Below are positions 1 to 7,077 of a stretch of 16,340 nt of DNA, piece by piece. Every line of letters starts with the position of its first letter. Within the stretch, counting starts at the first letter, position 1. The stretch lies in assembly GCA_035649415.1 (NCBI GenBank), contig DASRJP010000012.1, positions 1 to 16,340 of the forward strand, given 5' to 3'. Both the position numbers and the translations under genes were made by a program. The notes beneath the pieces were generated by a model that searched no databases, was not told the DNA's origin, and saw only the letters and a list, made by a program, of their open reading frames with translations. Origin of the DNA: DATKDU01 sp035649415. Its GTDB lineage: Bacteria > Planctomycetota > Planctomycetia > Pirellulales > Pirellulaceae.

Positions 1-2180
1 TACCCCACATCCCCCAAATCCAGCGCCTCCCCGTAACGCACCAGCACCATCCGCTTCAGGCGCGCGTAGGCCAGATTCGATAACTCCGGATCGGCGGCAA
101 TAAGTGCCTGCGCGGCCGGGCGCGCTTCCTCTAACACAGGGACGTCCCGCACCATGTCGGCAATCCGCAGCGGGGGCAGGCCGTGCTGGCGGGTGCCGAA
201 GAGGTCGCCGGGGCCGCGGAGGGAGAAGTCGATTTCGGCCAGCTCGAAGCCGTCGCTGGTGCGGGTGAAGGCGTCCATCCGCTGGACAGCGTCGTCGGTG
301 GCGGGGTTCGCAAAGACGCAGACGTAACCGGGATGACTGCCGCGGCTGACGCGGCCGCGGAGCTGGTGAAGCTGCGCCAGGCCGAACCATTCCCCTCCTT
401 CGATCGTCATCAGCGTGGCGTTGGAAACATCGATGCCGACTTCGATCACGCTCGTGGCGACCAAGACCTGCGTCTGGCCGCGTGCGAAGGCGAGCATGGC
501 GGCCTCTTTTTCGCTCGGCGTCAGGCGGCCATGGAGCATGCCCAGGCGATAGCCGGCCAGTTCGCCGCGAGAGAGTGCTTCGACGGTTTGCTGGACGCTG
601 GCAGTAGCCCGCGACTCCGTCGCGGAATCGGTAGTGGCGTCAGCGTCATCTTCGCGGCCGGCGCGCGACGGAGTCGCGGCCAACGATTCGACCAGCGGCA
701 CTATCACAAACCCTTGCCGACCTTCGTCGAGCTTTTTGCGGAAGAACTCCCACCACTTGGCCCGCTGCGTGTCATTGGCCAGATAGGTGTAGACCTTTTG
801 CCTCCCCGGCGGCGGCTCGCGGAGCGTGGAGACTTCCAAATCGCCGAACAGCGTCATGGCCATCGTCCGCGGGATGGGCGTGGCGGTCATCACCAGGTAG
901 TGCGGATCGAGGCCCGCCTTTTTGAGTGCCGCCCGCTGGCGCACGCCGAATTTATGTTGTTCGTCGATCACCACGAGTCCCAGCCTGGCAAATTCCACGC
1001 CGCTCTTGGCCACGGCGTGCGTCACCGCGTGCGTGCCGATGACAATGTCCACTTCGCCCGCGGCAATCTTGGCGAGCAGTTCCTTACGCTCCGCCGGCGT
1101 GAGCGAGCCGGTGAGGAGGCCGATCCGCACCTTGCTGGCGGCCAGCGCCATCGAGAGCGTCCGCAGATGCTGCTGAGCAAGGACTTCCGTGGGGGCCATG
1201 AGTGCCGCCTGATGGCCGTGGGCGACGGCCAGGAGCATGGCGTACATGGCGACGACCGTTTTTCCGCTGCCGACGTCCCCCTGGAGGAGGCGGTTCATCG
1301 GCCGGCTTTGGGCCATGTCCGTGCAGATTTCACCGATTGCCTGCCGTTGGCCGGCAGTCAGCTCGAACGGGAACAGCCGCGTGATGCGGGCATCGATGCG
1401 GGCATCAACCGGCAGCGGCGGGGCGCTTTGGCGATTTTCCGAAAGCCATTTCTTCATCGCCAGAGCCAATTGCAAAATGAAAAACTCCTGGTAGATGAAC
1501 CGCCGCCGGGCTTCGGCCAGCGATGCCTGGTTCTCGGGCGAATGCACCTGCGGCAGTGCGGCCCGGATCGGCCAGAGCTTGTGGGCATCGAGCAATTCGT
1601 CGGGGAAGACTTCATCCACGAACTGCGTGTGGGACTCCGCGACGCCTTGCACGATGCGCCGCATTGTCGGTTGATTGAGACCCTCGGTCAGCGAATAGAC
1701 GGGGAGGATGCGGCCGGCCGGGGCGTCCTCATCGGGGGCGAGGAATTCGACGGTTGGATGGGCCATTTCCCAGCGGAGCCCCTGGAGCTTGGGCTCGCCA
1801 GAGACGAGGACGCGCTGACCCGGATTGAAGGTCTGTCGTCGCCACGGCTGGTTGAAGTAGAGGAGGCGGAGGTATTTTGTCTCCTGGCGGATGAGGACGC
1901 CCAGCAGCGATTTGCCGATGCCCGTGTTGCGGAGATCGACCTCCTCCACGACGCCGCAGACGCTGGCGAGCTTTCCCTCTTCGAGCCGGTCGATGTCCCG
2001 CAGCTCGCTCATGTCCTGGTAGGCGCGCGGGAAGAAGAAAAGCAGGTCGCGGGCGTAGTGAAGGTCGAGCTTGGCCAATAGTTCGGCCCGCTCCGGACCA
2101 ACGCCCTTGAGATACTGCACCGGCGTATTAAGTTGCTCAGCCGGGCTCTTTTCTCGCAGCGGTTTGGCGGCGGATGACAT
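1..2180 (-). CDS. recG: ATP-dependent DNA helicase RecG (3' end at window edge)
   Basis: RecG is a branched-DNA translocase that regresses stalled forks and processes R-loops and Holliday junctions. I read 726 codons from the ATG at 2180 with no stop; the last residues read DLGDVG and the next codon begins TA, so the gene probably ends exactly at the window edge. The N-terminal wedge/OB region is followed by the helicase core: GDVGSGKT (301-308, Walker A), DEQH (406-409, motif II), TATPIPRT, the FGDLEVSTLRE segment, LHGRLTPSEKE, and a C-terminal region with GIDVSNAT and QLRGRVSRG. E. coli RecG has 693 residues; part of the excess is an insertion at about residues 502-524, coded by an inverted repeat pair (609-677). 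A 12-bp tandem duplication (1383-1406) encodes DARI twice. It is divergent from ispF. No Shine-Dalgarno is visible upstream of the ATG. Confidence 0.97.
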   Translation of the reverse strand, partial: MSSAAKPLREKSPAEQLNTPVQYLKGVGPERAELLAKLDLHYARDLLFFFPRAYQDMSELRDIDRLEEGKLASVCGVVEEVDLRNTGIGKSLLGVLIRQETKYLRLLYFNQPWRRQTFNPGQRVLVSGEPKLQGLRWEMAHPTVEFLAPDEDAPAGRILPVYSLTEGLNQPTMRRIVQGVAESHTQFVDEVFPDELLDAHKLWPIRAALPQVHSPENQASLAEARRRFIYQEFFILQLALAMKKWLSENRQSAPPLPVDARIDARITRLFPFELTAGQRQAIGEICTDMAQSRPMNRLLQGDVGSGKTVVAMYAMLLAVAHGHQAALMAPTEVLAQQHLRTLSMALAASKVRIGLLTGSLTPAERKELLAKIAAGEVDIVIGTHAVTHAVAKSGVEFARLGLVVIDEQHKFGVRQRAALKKAGLDPHYLVMTATPIPRTMAMTLFGDLEVSTLREPPPGRQKVYTYLANDTQRAKWWEFFRKKLDEGRQGFVIVPLVESLAATPSRAGREDDADATTDSATESRATASVQQTVEALSRGELAGYRLGMLHGRLTPSEKEAAMLAFARGQTQVLVATSVIEVGIDVSNATLMTIEGGEWFGLAQLHQLRGRVSRGSHPGYVCVFANPATDDAVQRMDAFTRTSDGFELAEIDFSLRGPGDLFGTRQHGLPPLRIADMVRDVPVLEEARPAAQALIAADPELSNLAYARLKRMVLVRYGEALDLGDVG
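609..677. repeat. 16-bp inverted repeat pair inside recG
   Basis: CCGCGACTCCGTCGCG at 609-624 recurs exactly as its reverse complement at 662-677, separated by 37 bp. Each copy is itself nearly palindromic (CGCGAC-TCC-GTCGCG, 6-bp arms). On the recG strand the segment is read in frame as AATPSRAG ... ATESRAT, in a region rich in Asp, Ala and Thr that lies between conserved RecG motifs. The inverted arrangement is seen directly. That it is a dispersed REP-like element inserted in the gene is inference. Confidence 0.8.
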
Positions 2181-2186
2181 GCCTGG

Positions 2187-2192
2187 ATTGTA
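2187..2192 (-). promoter_or_regulatory. Possible -10 box for leaderless recG
   Basis: On the minus strand TACAAT (5 of 6 to TATAAT) ends six bases before the recG ATG (A at 2180). That is about the distance at which transcription would start on the start codon itself. No clear -35 box lies 16-18 bp upstream, and no Shine-Dalgarno is present, so a leaderless message is possible but unproven. Confidence 0.3.
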
Positions 2193-2251
2193 TCGCGGAA
2201 GAAAACGCGGTTCACCAGCCACTCGTAAAGCCCACAGGCCGACGGATCGCA

Positions 2252-2280
2252 TTGTTCGCGCGCGCCGCCGCCGCTATAAT
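2252..2280 (+). promoter_or_regulatory. Sigma70-type promoter of the ispF-ruvA gene group
   Basis: TTGTTC (2252-2257) and a perfect TATAAT (2275-2280) are separated by exactly 17 bp of very GC-rich sequence. The predicted start is near 2287, giving a leader of about 70 bases before the ispF ATG at 2358. It lies in the 177-bp gap between divergent recG and ispF. The match is seen in the sequence; activity is inferred. Confidence 0.65.
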
Positions 2281-2357
2281 TTCGCCGTAGAAACTGCATA
2301 AACGCCTGCTTTCGAACTCTTCGCGACACACCCGCCGGGAGACGGATTTCCGAAATC

Positions 2358-2846
2358 ATGCGAGTCGGCATTGGCCACGATACGCACCGACTGACCACGG
2401 GGGGGCCGCTGCGGCTGGGAGGAGTGAACGTCCCGCACGACCATCATCTGGTTGGTCACAGCGATGCCGACGTGCTGCTGCACGCCATCGTCGATGCCCT
2501 GCTGGGCGCCGCGGCCATCGGCGACATTGGCGAATTGTTTCCGGATACGGACGAGGCCAATCGCGGGCGGGACTCGGCCGAGATGCTGCGGGCGGCACAT
2601 GACCGCGTGCGGCAGGCGGGCTTTCGAATCGCTAATCTGGACTGCATCGTTTTCCTTCAGCGGCCGAAGCTGACGCCGCACAAATTGCTGATCCGCGATC
2701 GGATCGCAGAAATCTTGGGGCTGCCACCGAGCCGCGTGGGGCTGAAGGCGAAAACCGGCGAGATGGTCGGCATTGTAGGGCGGGAAGAGGCGATCGTGGC
2801 CGAGTGTGTGGCGCTACTCGAGGAGACGGCGCGAGCGCCGGCGTAA
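2358..2846 (+). CDS. ispF: 2-C-methyl-D-erythritol 2,4-cyclodiphosphate synthase (IspF)
   Basis: This is the fifth enzyme of the MEP (non-mevalonate) isoprenoid pathway. It cyclises CDP-methylerythritol 2-phosphate to MEcPP with release of CMP, normally as a trimer with a divalent metal ion at each site. The 162-residue product has the usual length (E. coli about 159). The metal ligands are in their standard places: D8 and H10 in GHDTH, and H42 in the signature GHSDADVLLHAI. GDIGELFPDTD (55-65) follows, and T133 and E135 of the nucleotide-binding loop are kept (AKTGE). The C-terminal GREEAI replaces the more usual GRGEGI form. It is the first gene after the promoter at 2252-2280. A weak GGGAG lies about 16 bases before the ATG. 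The next small gene starts within a few bases of its stop. Confidence 0.97.
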   Translation: MRVGIGHDTHRLTTGGPLRLGGVNVPHDHHLVGHSDADVLLHAIVDALLGAAAIGDIGELFPDTDEANRGRDSAEMLRAAHDRVRQAGFRIANLDCIVFLQRPKLTPHKLLIRDRIAEILGLPPSRVGLKAKTGEMVGIVGREEAIVAECVALLEETARAPA

Positions 2847-2848
2847 CC

Positions 2849-3088
2849 GTGATTATCGGCAGTCTACTGTTGATTGTCTTTGTCGGGCTGTATTTCACGT
2901 TTTCGCTGTACGGCCGGATGAACAAACAACTGCGCGCCCTCGACGATCACAAACAGCGTTGTTTCGACGCCATTGGCCGGCCGCGCAGGACCGCGGAGCG
3001 GCAGTCGGAACCTTCGATCAGCGCGCCTGCCAGTCCGGCGTCATCGCCGTTACCGACCGGAGTTCTCAAAAGATTTAGCATCCGTTGA
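2849..3088 (+). CDS. Small single-pass membrane protein, unknown function
   Basis: I do not recognise a family. From GTG at 2849 the product is 79 residues. It opens directly with one strong hydrophobic helix (IIGSLLLIVFVGLYFTF, about residues 2-18), followed by a basic, charged stretch (GRMNKQLRALDDHKQRCFDAIGR) and a Ser/Pro/Ala-rich tail. The likely arrangement is a short N-terminal anchor with a cytoplasmic tail. It starts two bases after the ispF stop, suggesting coupled translation; an earlier in-frame GTG at 2804 would add 15 polar residues and overlap ispF. It sits between ispF and cysS on the same strand, with 49 bp before cysS. Only one candidate frame shows a membrane segment, which supports it as a real gene, but its length and lack of a recognised family keep confidence moderate. 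Confidence 0.5.
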   Translation: MIIGSLLLIVFVGLYFTFSLYGRMNKQLRALDDHKQRCFDAIGRPRRTAERQSEPSISAPASPASSPLPTGVLKRFSIR

Positions 3089-3137
3089 CATTGGCGGTTC
3101 TCGCAAGCAATGCGATGGCAACGACTTGATTTGCACT

Positions 3138-4694
3138 ATGCCGATCCGCATCTACAGCACGCTCACCAAGACCAAGGAAGTCTTCGAGCCGGTCGCACCT
3201 GGCAAGGTTGGCATCTATCTCTGCGGCCCGACCGTTTACAAGGAGAGCCACATAGGCCACATGGTGGGGCCGGTAATTTTCGACACGATCAAGCGCTATC
3301 TGACGTACAGCGGCTACCAGGTGAAGTGGGTCGTCAATATCACGGACGTGGACGACAAGCTGATCGCCCAGCAGCACGAGCGGGGCATTCCGATGGCGGA
3401 GATTGCCGCCGAGATGACGATCGACTATCTGAACAATCTGCGGTCCTTGGGCGTCGATCAAATCGATGAAATGCCGCGGGCGACCGAGCACATGGCCGGG
3501 ATCATCGATTTCACGCGGTCGCTGATCGACAAGGGATATGCGTATGCCTCCGGCGGCGACGTGTTCTTCGACGTTCTCAAGGACCCGGGCTACGGCAAAC
3601 TGAGCAACCGCTCGGCCGACGAGCAGCAAGGTGAAGGAGGCAGTGCCGGCTCAAAGAAGCGCAATCCTGGCGACTTCGCGCTGTGGAAATCGGCCAAGCC
3701 GGGCGAGCCAAGCTGGGACAGCCCGTGGGGTAAGGGGCGGCCGGGATGGCACATCGAGTGCTCTGCCATGAGCCGGGCGCTATTGGGCGAAACGTTCGAC
3801 ATCCACGGCGGCGGCCTGGACCTCGTCTTTCCGCACCACGAGAACGAGCTGGCCCAGAGCGAATGCTGCCACGGCAAGCCGATGGTAAAGTACTGGATGC
3901 ACAATGGGCTGCTGAGAAAGAACGAGGCGGCAGGGAAGATCGGCGGGCGGAGCGACCGCGAGCAGGCCGGCGGGGAAGCGGCAGCCGCGACGAGCAAGAT
4001 GAGCCGCTCGGCCGGCGCCGGCGGTCTGGCCGATGTGATCGCAGCCCAAGGGGGGGAACGAATACGCTTCTTTCTGCTGCGGACCCATTACCGCAGCACG
4101 GTCGTTTACGGCGATGACGGGCTGGCCGAAGCGGCGAAGTCGCTCGAGGCCTTCTACCGTTTCTTCGAGCGGTTCCAGGAAATCACGCGGCAGCGGTTTT
4201 TCAATCTTCCATCTGCGACGACACGGACAGCTGGCGACTTTGATCCGGCCGGCGATCCGCTCCTGTCGTCACTCCACAAGTCGCGGCAATCGTTCCTCGA
4301 CAAGATGGACGACGATTTCAACACGGGCGGTGCAGTGGCCGACCTGTTCGACGTCGTCCGCGAGTTGAACAAGTACGCCGATCAGCACGGCTTGTCGGCC
4401 GATAGCGACGTCAAGGACCCGAAAGTCGTCACGCTCGTCCGCGGGACGAAGGTGCTTAAGGAGTTATCAAGCATTCTCGGACTTTTCGGCAGCACGCCGC
4501 CTGTACGCGGCGGCGACGGAGACAACTTGACGCCGAAAGTGATGCAGCTCCTCATCGACCTGCGAGCCGAAGCGCGGGCCAGGAAGGATTTCGCGCTTGG
4601 CGACCGCATTCGTAACGGCCTGGCAGAGATCGGCGTGACGCTCGAGGACAAGAAAGGGGGCGGGACCGAGTGGCGGCTGGGGAGCGGGACATGA
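3138..4694 (+). CDS. cysS: Cysteine--tRNA ligase
   Basis: Class I aminoacyl-tRNA synthetase that charges tRNA-Cys in the cytoplasm; 518 residues from the ATG at 3138 (E. coli 461). Zinc-site residues that select cysteine are present by comparison with E. coli: C29 in LCGPTVY, C208 in GWHIECSAMS, H233 and E237 in FPHHENE. The HIGH motif is exact (H38-H41) and the KMSKS loop is KMSRS (287-291). About 22 extra residues, rich in Gly/Ala and charges, lie between the WMHNG segment (253-257) and KMSRS, where E. coli has about seven residues. The C-terminal helical tRNA-binding part contains DDFNTGGAVADLFD and ends in the usual RDRIRNGLAEIGVTLED(K) region. The upstream extension of this frame to 2973 has no family support. 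The stop overlaps the ruvC start by four bases (ATGA). Confidence 0.97.
   Translation: MPIRIYSTLTKTKEVFEPVAPGKVGIYLCGPTVYKESHIGHMVGPVIFDTIKRYLTYSGYQVKWVVNITDVDDKLIAQQHERGIPMAEIAAEMTIDYLNNLRSLGVDQIDEMPRATEHMAGIIDFTRSLIDKGYAYASGGDVFFDVLKDPGYGKLSNRSADEQQGEGGSAGSKKRNPGDFALWKSAKPGEPSWDSPWGKGRPGWHIECSAMSRALLGETFDIHGGGLDLVFPHHENELAQSECCHGKPMVKYWMHNGLLRKNEAAGKIGGRSDREQAGGEAAAATSKMSRSAGAGGLADVIAAQGGERIRFFLLRTHYRSTVVYGDDGLAEAAKSLEAFYRFFERFQEITRQRFFNLPSATTRTAGDFDPAGDPLLSSLHKSRQSFLDKMDDDFNTGGAVADLFDVVRELNKYADQHGLSADSDVKDPKVVTLVRGTKVLKELSSILGLFGSTPPVRGGDGDNLTPKVMQLLIDLRAEARARKDFALGDRIRNGLAEIGVTLEDKKGGGTEWRLGSGT
4679..4684 (+). promoter_or_regulatory. Shine-Dalgarno that fixes the ruvC start
   Basis: GGGGAG lies six bases before ATG 4691, inside the 3' end of cysS. 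It supports 4691 as the ruvC start even though the resulting N-terminus is longer than usual. Confidence 0.6.
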
Positions 4695-5224
4695 TGCCAA
4701 AAGTTGCTTCAGGACAGGCTGGAAACCTGTCCTACGTCCGTACCCTCGGCATCGATCCCGGCCTCAATACGACTGGCTATGCCGTCGTCGAGACGCGCGG
4801 CGGTCGGATCGAGCTCATCGAGGCGGGGGTCGTCCGCGGACGGCAGCGCGGCAGCCTGCCGGGGCGGCTGAAGGAGATCTATGACGGCGTGTGCGAGGTG
4901 ATCGCGGCACTCAAGCCCCAGGCGCTGTCGATCGAAGAACTCTACTCGCACTACGAGCGGCCGCGGACGGCGATACTGATGGGGCACGCCCGCGGCGTGA
5001 TCTGCCTGGCTGCGGCCAACAGCGGGATGACAATCCACAGCTACGCCTCGACGCAGATCAAGCGGCTGCTCACTGGCAGCGGACGGGCGCCGAAAAACCA
5101 GATGCAACTGGCGATTTGCCGCGAGTTCGGTCTGTCGAGCCCGCCGGAGCCGCCCGACGTGGCGGATGCGATGGCGATCGCGCTGTGTCACATTCATATG
5201 AGTCGAAAGCTCACCTGCCCTTAG
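4691..5224 (+). CDS. ruvC: Crossover junction endodeoxyribonuclease RuvC
   Basis: RuvC is the dimeric Holliday-junction resolvase that works with the RuvAB branch-migration motor. The product is 177 residues. The four catalytic acidic residues are all visible: D22 in LGIDPGLNTTGY, E82 in SIEELY, and D156 and D159 in PPDVADAMAIALCH (E. coli D7, E66, D138, D141). The helix RGVICLAAANSG and the DNA-binding stretch STQIKRLLTGSGRAPKNQM are typical. The N-terminus has about 15 more residues before GIDPG than E. coli; this extra part is encoded by a hairpin repeat at 4711-4733. No alternative ATG, GTG or TTG start exists closer to the core in this frame. The ATGA overlap with cysS suggests translational coupling; ruvA follows after 70 bp. 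Confidence 0.96.
   Translation: MMPKVASGQAGNLSYVRTLGIDPGLNTTGYAVVETRGGRIELIEAGVVRGRQRGSLPGRLKEIYDGVCEVIAALKPQALSIEELYSHYERPRTAILMGHARGVICLAAANSGMTIHSYASTQIKRLLTGSGRAPKNQMQLAICREFGLSSPPEPPDVADAMAIALCHIHMSRKLTCP
4711..4733. repeat. 8-bp-arm hairpin repeat within ruvC 5' end
   Basis: AGGACAGG (4711-4718) pairs perfectly with CCTGTCCT (4726-4733) across the loop CTGGAAA. It lies in frame in ruvC and codes for part of the non-conserved N-terminus (SGQAGNLSY). I recall similar 'acaggctggaa..cctgtcc' units as common dispersed repeats in planctomycete genomes; that identification is from memory and not checked. Confidence 0.75.
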
Positions 5225-5261
5225 GCGGAGGACAACATTCTCCGGAACGCGGCGCCCGCTG

Positions 5262-5285
5262 CGGGGGCTGTTAGCCCCCGGCTAA
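5262..5285. repeat. Two mutually exclusive hairpins between ruvC and ruvA
   Basis: CGGGGGCT (5262-5269) pairs with AGCCCCCG (5273-5280) around GTT. The overlapping TTAGCC (5271-5276) pairs with GGCTAA (5280-5285) around CCC. The two stems share bases and cannot form together. No T-run follows, so it is not a standard intrinsic terminator. It ends about nine bases before the ruvA ATG, where a Shine-Dalgarno would be expected. It looks like a dispersed GC-rich repeat, by inference. Confidence 0.75.
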
Positions 5286-5294
5286 GAACAAAAG

Positions 5295-5936
5295 ATGATC
5301 ACCAAAATCACCGGCAACCTGCTGAAGCTGACAGACGACTCGGCGACGCTCGGCATCGAGGCCTTCGAATACGAAGTGTTCATTCCCGAATTCACGCGGC
5401 GGCAATTGCAGCCGCTGGTTGGCCAGAGCATATCGTTGCACACGATCTATTCGCTCGACGGCGATCCCGCACGGGGGCGAGTGACGCCGCGGCTGGTCGG
5501 TTTCTTCACCGAGATCGAGCGGGAATTCTTCGAGATGTTCTGCTCGGTAGACGGCGTCGGCCCCAAGAAGGCGCTGCGAGCGATGGTCCGGCCCGTGTCG
5601 GACATCGCCGTCATGATCGAGGAACAGGACGCCAAGGGGTTGTCGTCGCTTCCTGGCGTTGGCGGAGCGACCGCGGAACGGATCATCGCCAAGCTGCGGC
5701 GGAAGATGTCCAAGTTCGCACTGCTCGTGGCCCGGCAGGCAGGGATGCAGGCCGACGTGAAGCGGGACGTCGTCGCCGAAACGTACGACGCACTATTGAC
5801 GCTCGGGCACTCTTCGGCCGACGCCCGGCGGCTGGTGGACGAAGTCCTCAAGACCAAACGCAAGTTCAGCGACGTCGAGGAGCTGCTGGCCGCCATCTAC
5901 CAGCAGAGTCACGGGCGGAAAGAAGCGTCGGGATAA
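5295..5936 (+). CDS. ruvA: Holliday junction branch migration protein RuvA
   Basis: RuvA binds four-way junctions as a tetramer and loads the RuvB motor. The product is 213 residues (E. coli 203). Domain I, an OB fold, starts MITKITGNLLKL and runs to about residue 66; the acidic-pin equivalent is probably D55/D57 in SLDGDPARG, which is a longer loop than in E. coli. Domain II carries two helix-hairpin-helix motifs: VDGVGPKKALRAM (85-97) and SLPGVGGATAERIIAKL (118-134). The short domain III that contacts RuvB is about residues 160-202. No clear Shine-Dalgarno precedes the ATG at 5295, where a hairpin repeat sits instead. ruvB is not in the window. It converges with the TPR gene, with only 33 bp between the stops and no visible terminator. 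Confidence 0.95.
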   Translation: MITKITGNLLKLTDDSATLGIEAFEYEVFIPEFTRRQLQPLVGQSISLHTIYSLDGDPARGRVTPRLVGFFTEIEREFFEMFCSVDGVGPKKALRAMVRPVSDIAVMIEEQDAKGLSSLPGVGGATAERIIAKLRRKMSKFALLVARQAGMQADVKRDVVAETYDALLTLGHSSADARRLVDEVLKTKRKFSDVEELLAAIYQQSHGRKEASG

Positions 5937-5969
5937 ATTCGCTGGGTGCTGTGCGGCGGTGTCTGCTGC

Positions 5970-7010
5970 TTACTGCGGCTGCACTTCGATCAGATTGCCA
6001 TCGCCGTTGTGAGCGGACTGGTTGGTGGCTGACTGCCGTTGCTGCTGCATGTGCCGGCCGAGGAGGCCGCGCGATTTGAGCTGTAGGGCGCGGGTGGTGC
6101 TGCCAACATCGCGGCTGGCCGGGAGAGAACCGGTGGCCGAAGCCTGTTTGACGGGATATTCGGCCTGATCTGCCTCCGATCCTTCGACGTACGGGACGTA
6201 ACGAACGTTTCCCGCGGCCACCGCAGTGTCCTTGTCGCGCTGGTCCGCCGGCGTGCGATCGTATTCCTCAAACGACGCCAGGGCTACCTTGGCCCGCTGG
6301 TGCGAAGGATCAGCGGCCAGGGCTTCCTGAAAACACCCCTTGGCCTCGTCGTTCAGATCTTGCGCGGCAAAGACAAACGCCAGGTTGTAGTACGCATCAG
6401 CTTCGCTGCCGACGGCGGCAAACTGCTCCAGAGCCCCGTCGTAGTCCTTCATGTGTCCCAGCACGAGGCCCAAATTGTTGCGATGCCGGGCGACGTCAGG
6501 AGCCAGCGCGACCGCCTTGGCCAGCGCGGCGTGCGCCTTGTCCAGCTTCCCTTGGAGGTAATAGCAGTAACCTAGATCGCCAAGCAGCACTGCGTCGCGA
6601 GGCTTCTGCTCCAGAGCCTGGAGAAAAAACGCCTCCGCTTCGCCGTGCTTCTTTTGCATGTCGGCGACGACGCCCAATCGATGCAGGACAAGCGGATCCC
6701 CGGGCCGCTGGCGCAGTGCCGCTTCATAAACCTGGCGGGCCTTGTCGTACTGACCGGCGCGCTCCAAGTTCCGCCCTTGTTTCAGGTCTTCAGCGTCTGC
6801 CGCTTGCGCCCCAGCATTCGTCCGCGTGGCCGATGTCTGTCGCGAGCCTGCCGTGTTGTTGGTCGTGCGGTTTTTTTCCGCAGCCGCGATCGTGGCCTGT
6901 GGCGATGGAAGCCGCAAACTCGGCAGGCCGTTGCGGCCAGGAAGCTGCGAACAGCCGGCTACGGCAACGACGATGCCAACGATGGACAAGCAGCCCCAGA
7001 AGCAGCGCAT
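5970..7010 (-). CDS. TPR lipoprotein, TadD-like
   Basis: The product is 346 residues from ATG 7010, supported by GAGGAGA at 7021-7027 ten bases upstream. The N-terminus is a lipoprotein signal (hydrophobic IVGIVVAVAGC, lipobox VAGC with C20). A low-complexity Thr/Asn/Ala linker (about 38-70) leads to about five tetratricopeptide repeats (about 73-242), for example AGQYDKARQVYEAALRQRP, QGKLDKAHAALAKAVALAP and AAQDLNDEAKGCFQEALAADP. The tail (about 250-346) is polar and ends in Gln-rich sequence. TPR lipoproteins downstream of a CpaC/RcpA secretin are typical of Tad loci (TadD), where they help assemble the outer-membrane secretin. Here the order secretin, small lipoprotein, TPR lipoprotein supports that role. 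Start sites further upstream (to 7139) run into the previous gene and add no signal sequence. The specific role is inference; the domain call is firm. Confidence 0.88.
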   Translation of the reverse strand: MRCFWGCLSIVGIVVAVAGCSQLPGRNGLPSLRLPSPQATIAAAEKNRTTNNTAGSRQTSATRTNAGAQAADAEDLKQGRNLERAGQYDKARQVYEAALRQRPGDPLVLHRLGVVADMQKKHGEAEAFFLQALEQKPRDAVLLGDLGYCYYLQGKLDKAHAALAKAVALAPDVARHRNNLGLVLGHMKDYDGALEQFAAVGSEADAYYNLAFVFAAQDLNDEAKGCFQEALAADPSHQRAKVALASFEEYDRTPADQRDKDTAVAAGNVRYVPYVEGSEADQAEYPVKQASATGSLPASRDVGSTTRALQLKSRGLLGRHMQQQRQSATNQSAHNGDGNLIEVQPQ

Positions 7011-7077
7011 GATGGGTCCGTCTCCTCGGGATACTTGCAAAGGCTCGCCAGCGAAATGGATTTCGCTCGACCGCGTT

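Noticed and set aside
183..2081. 632-codon open frame on the plus strand opposite recG
   Set aside because: It is antisense to a clear RecG, shows no family motif and is explained by high-GC codon usage.
2973..3137. Upstream extension of the cysS frame
   Set aside because: CysRS begins right at MPIRIYSTLT; the extension overlaps the small membrane gene and lacks family support.
5225..5294. Intrinsic terminator after ruvC
   Set aside because: Hairpins exist but no T-run follows on either strand close to the stem; more likely a repeat.
5937..5969. Terminator between convergent ruvA and TPR genes
   Set aside because: The 33 bp hold no stem plus T-run.
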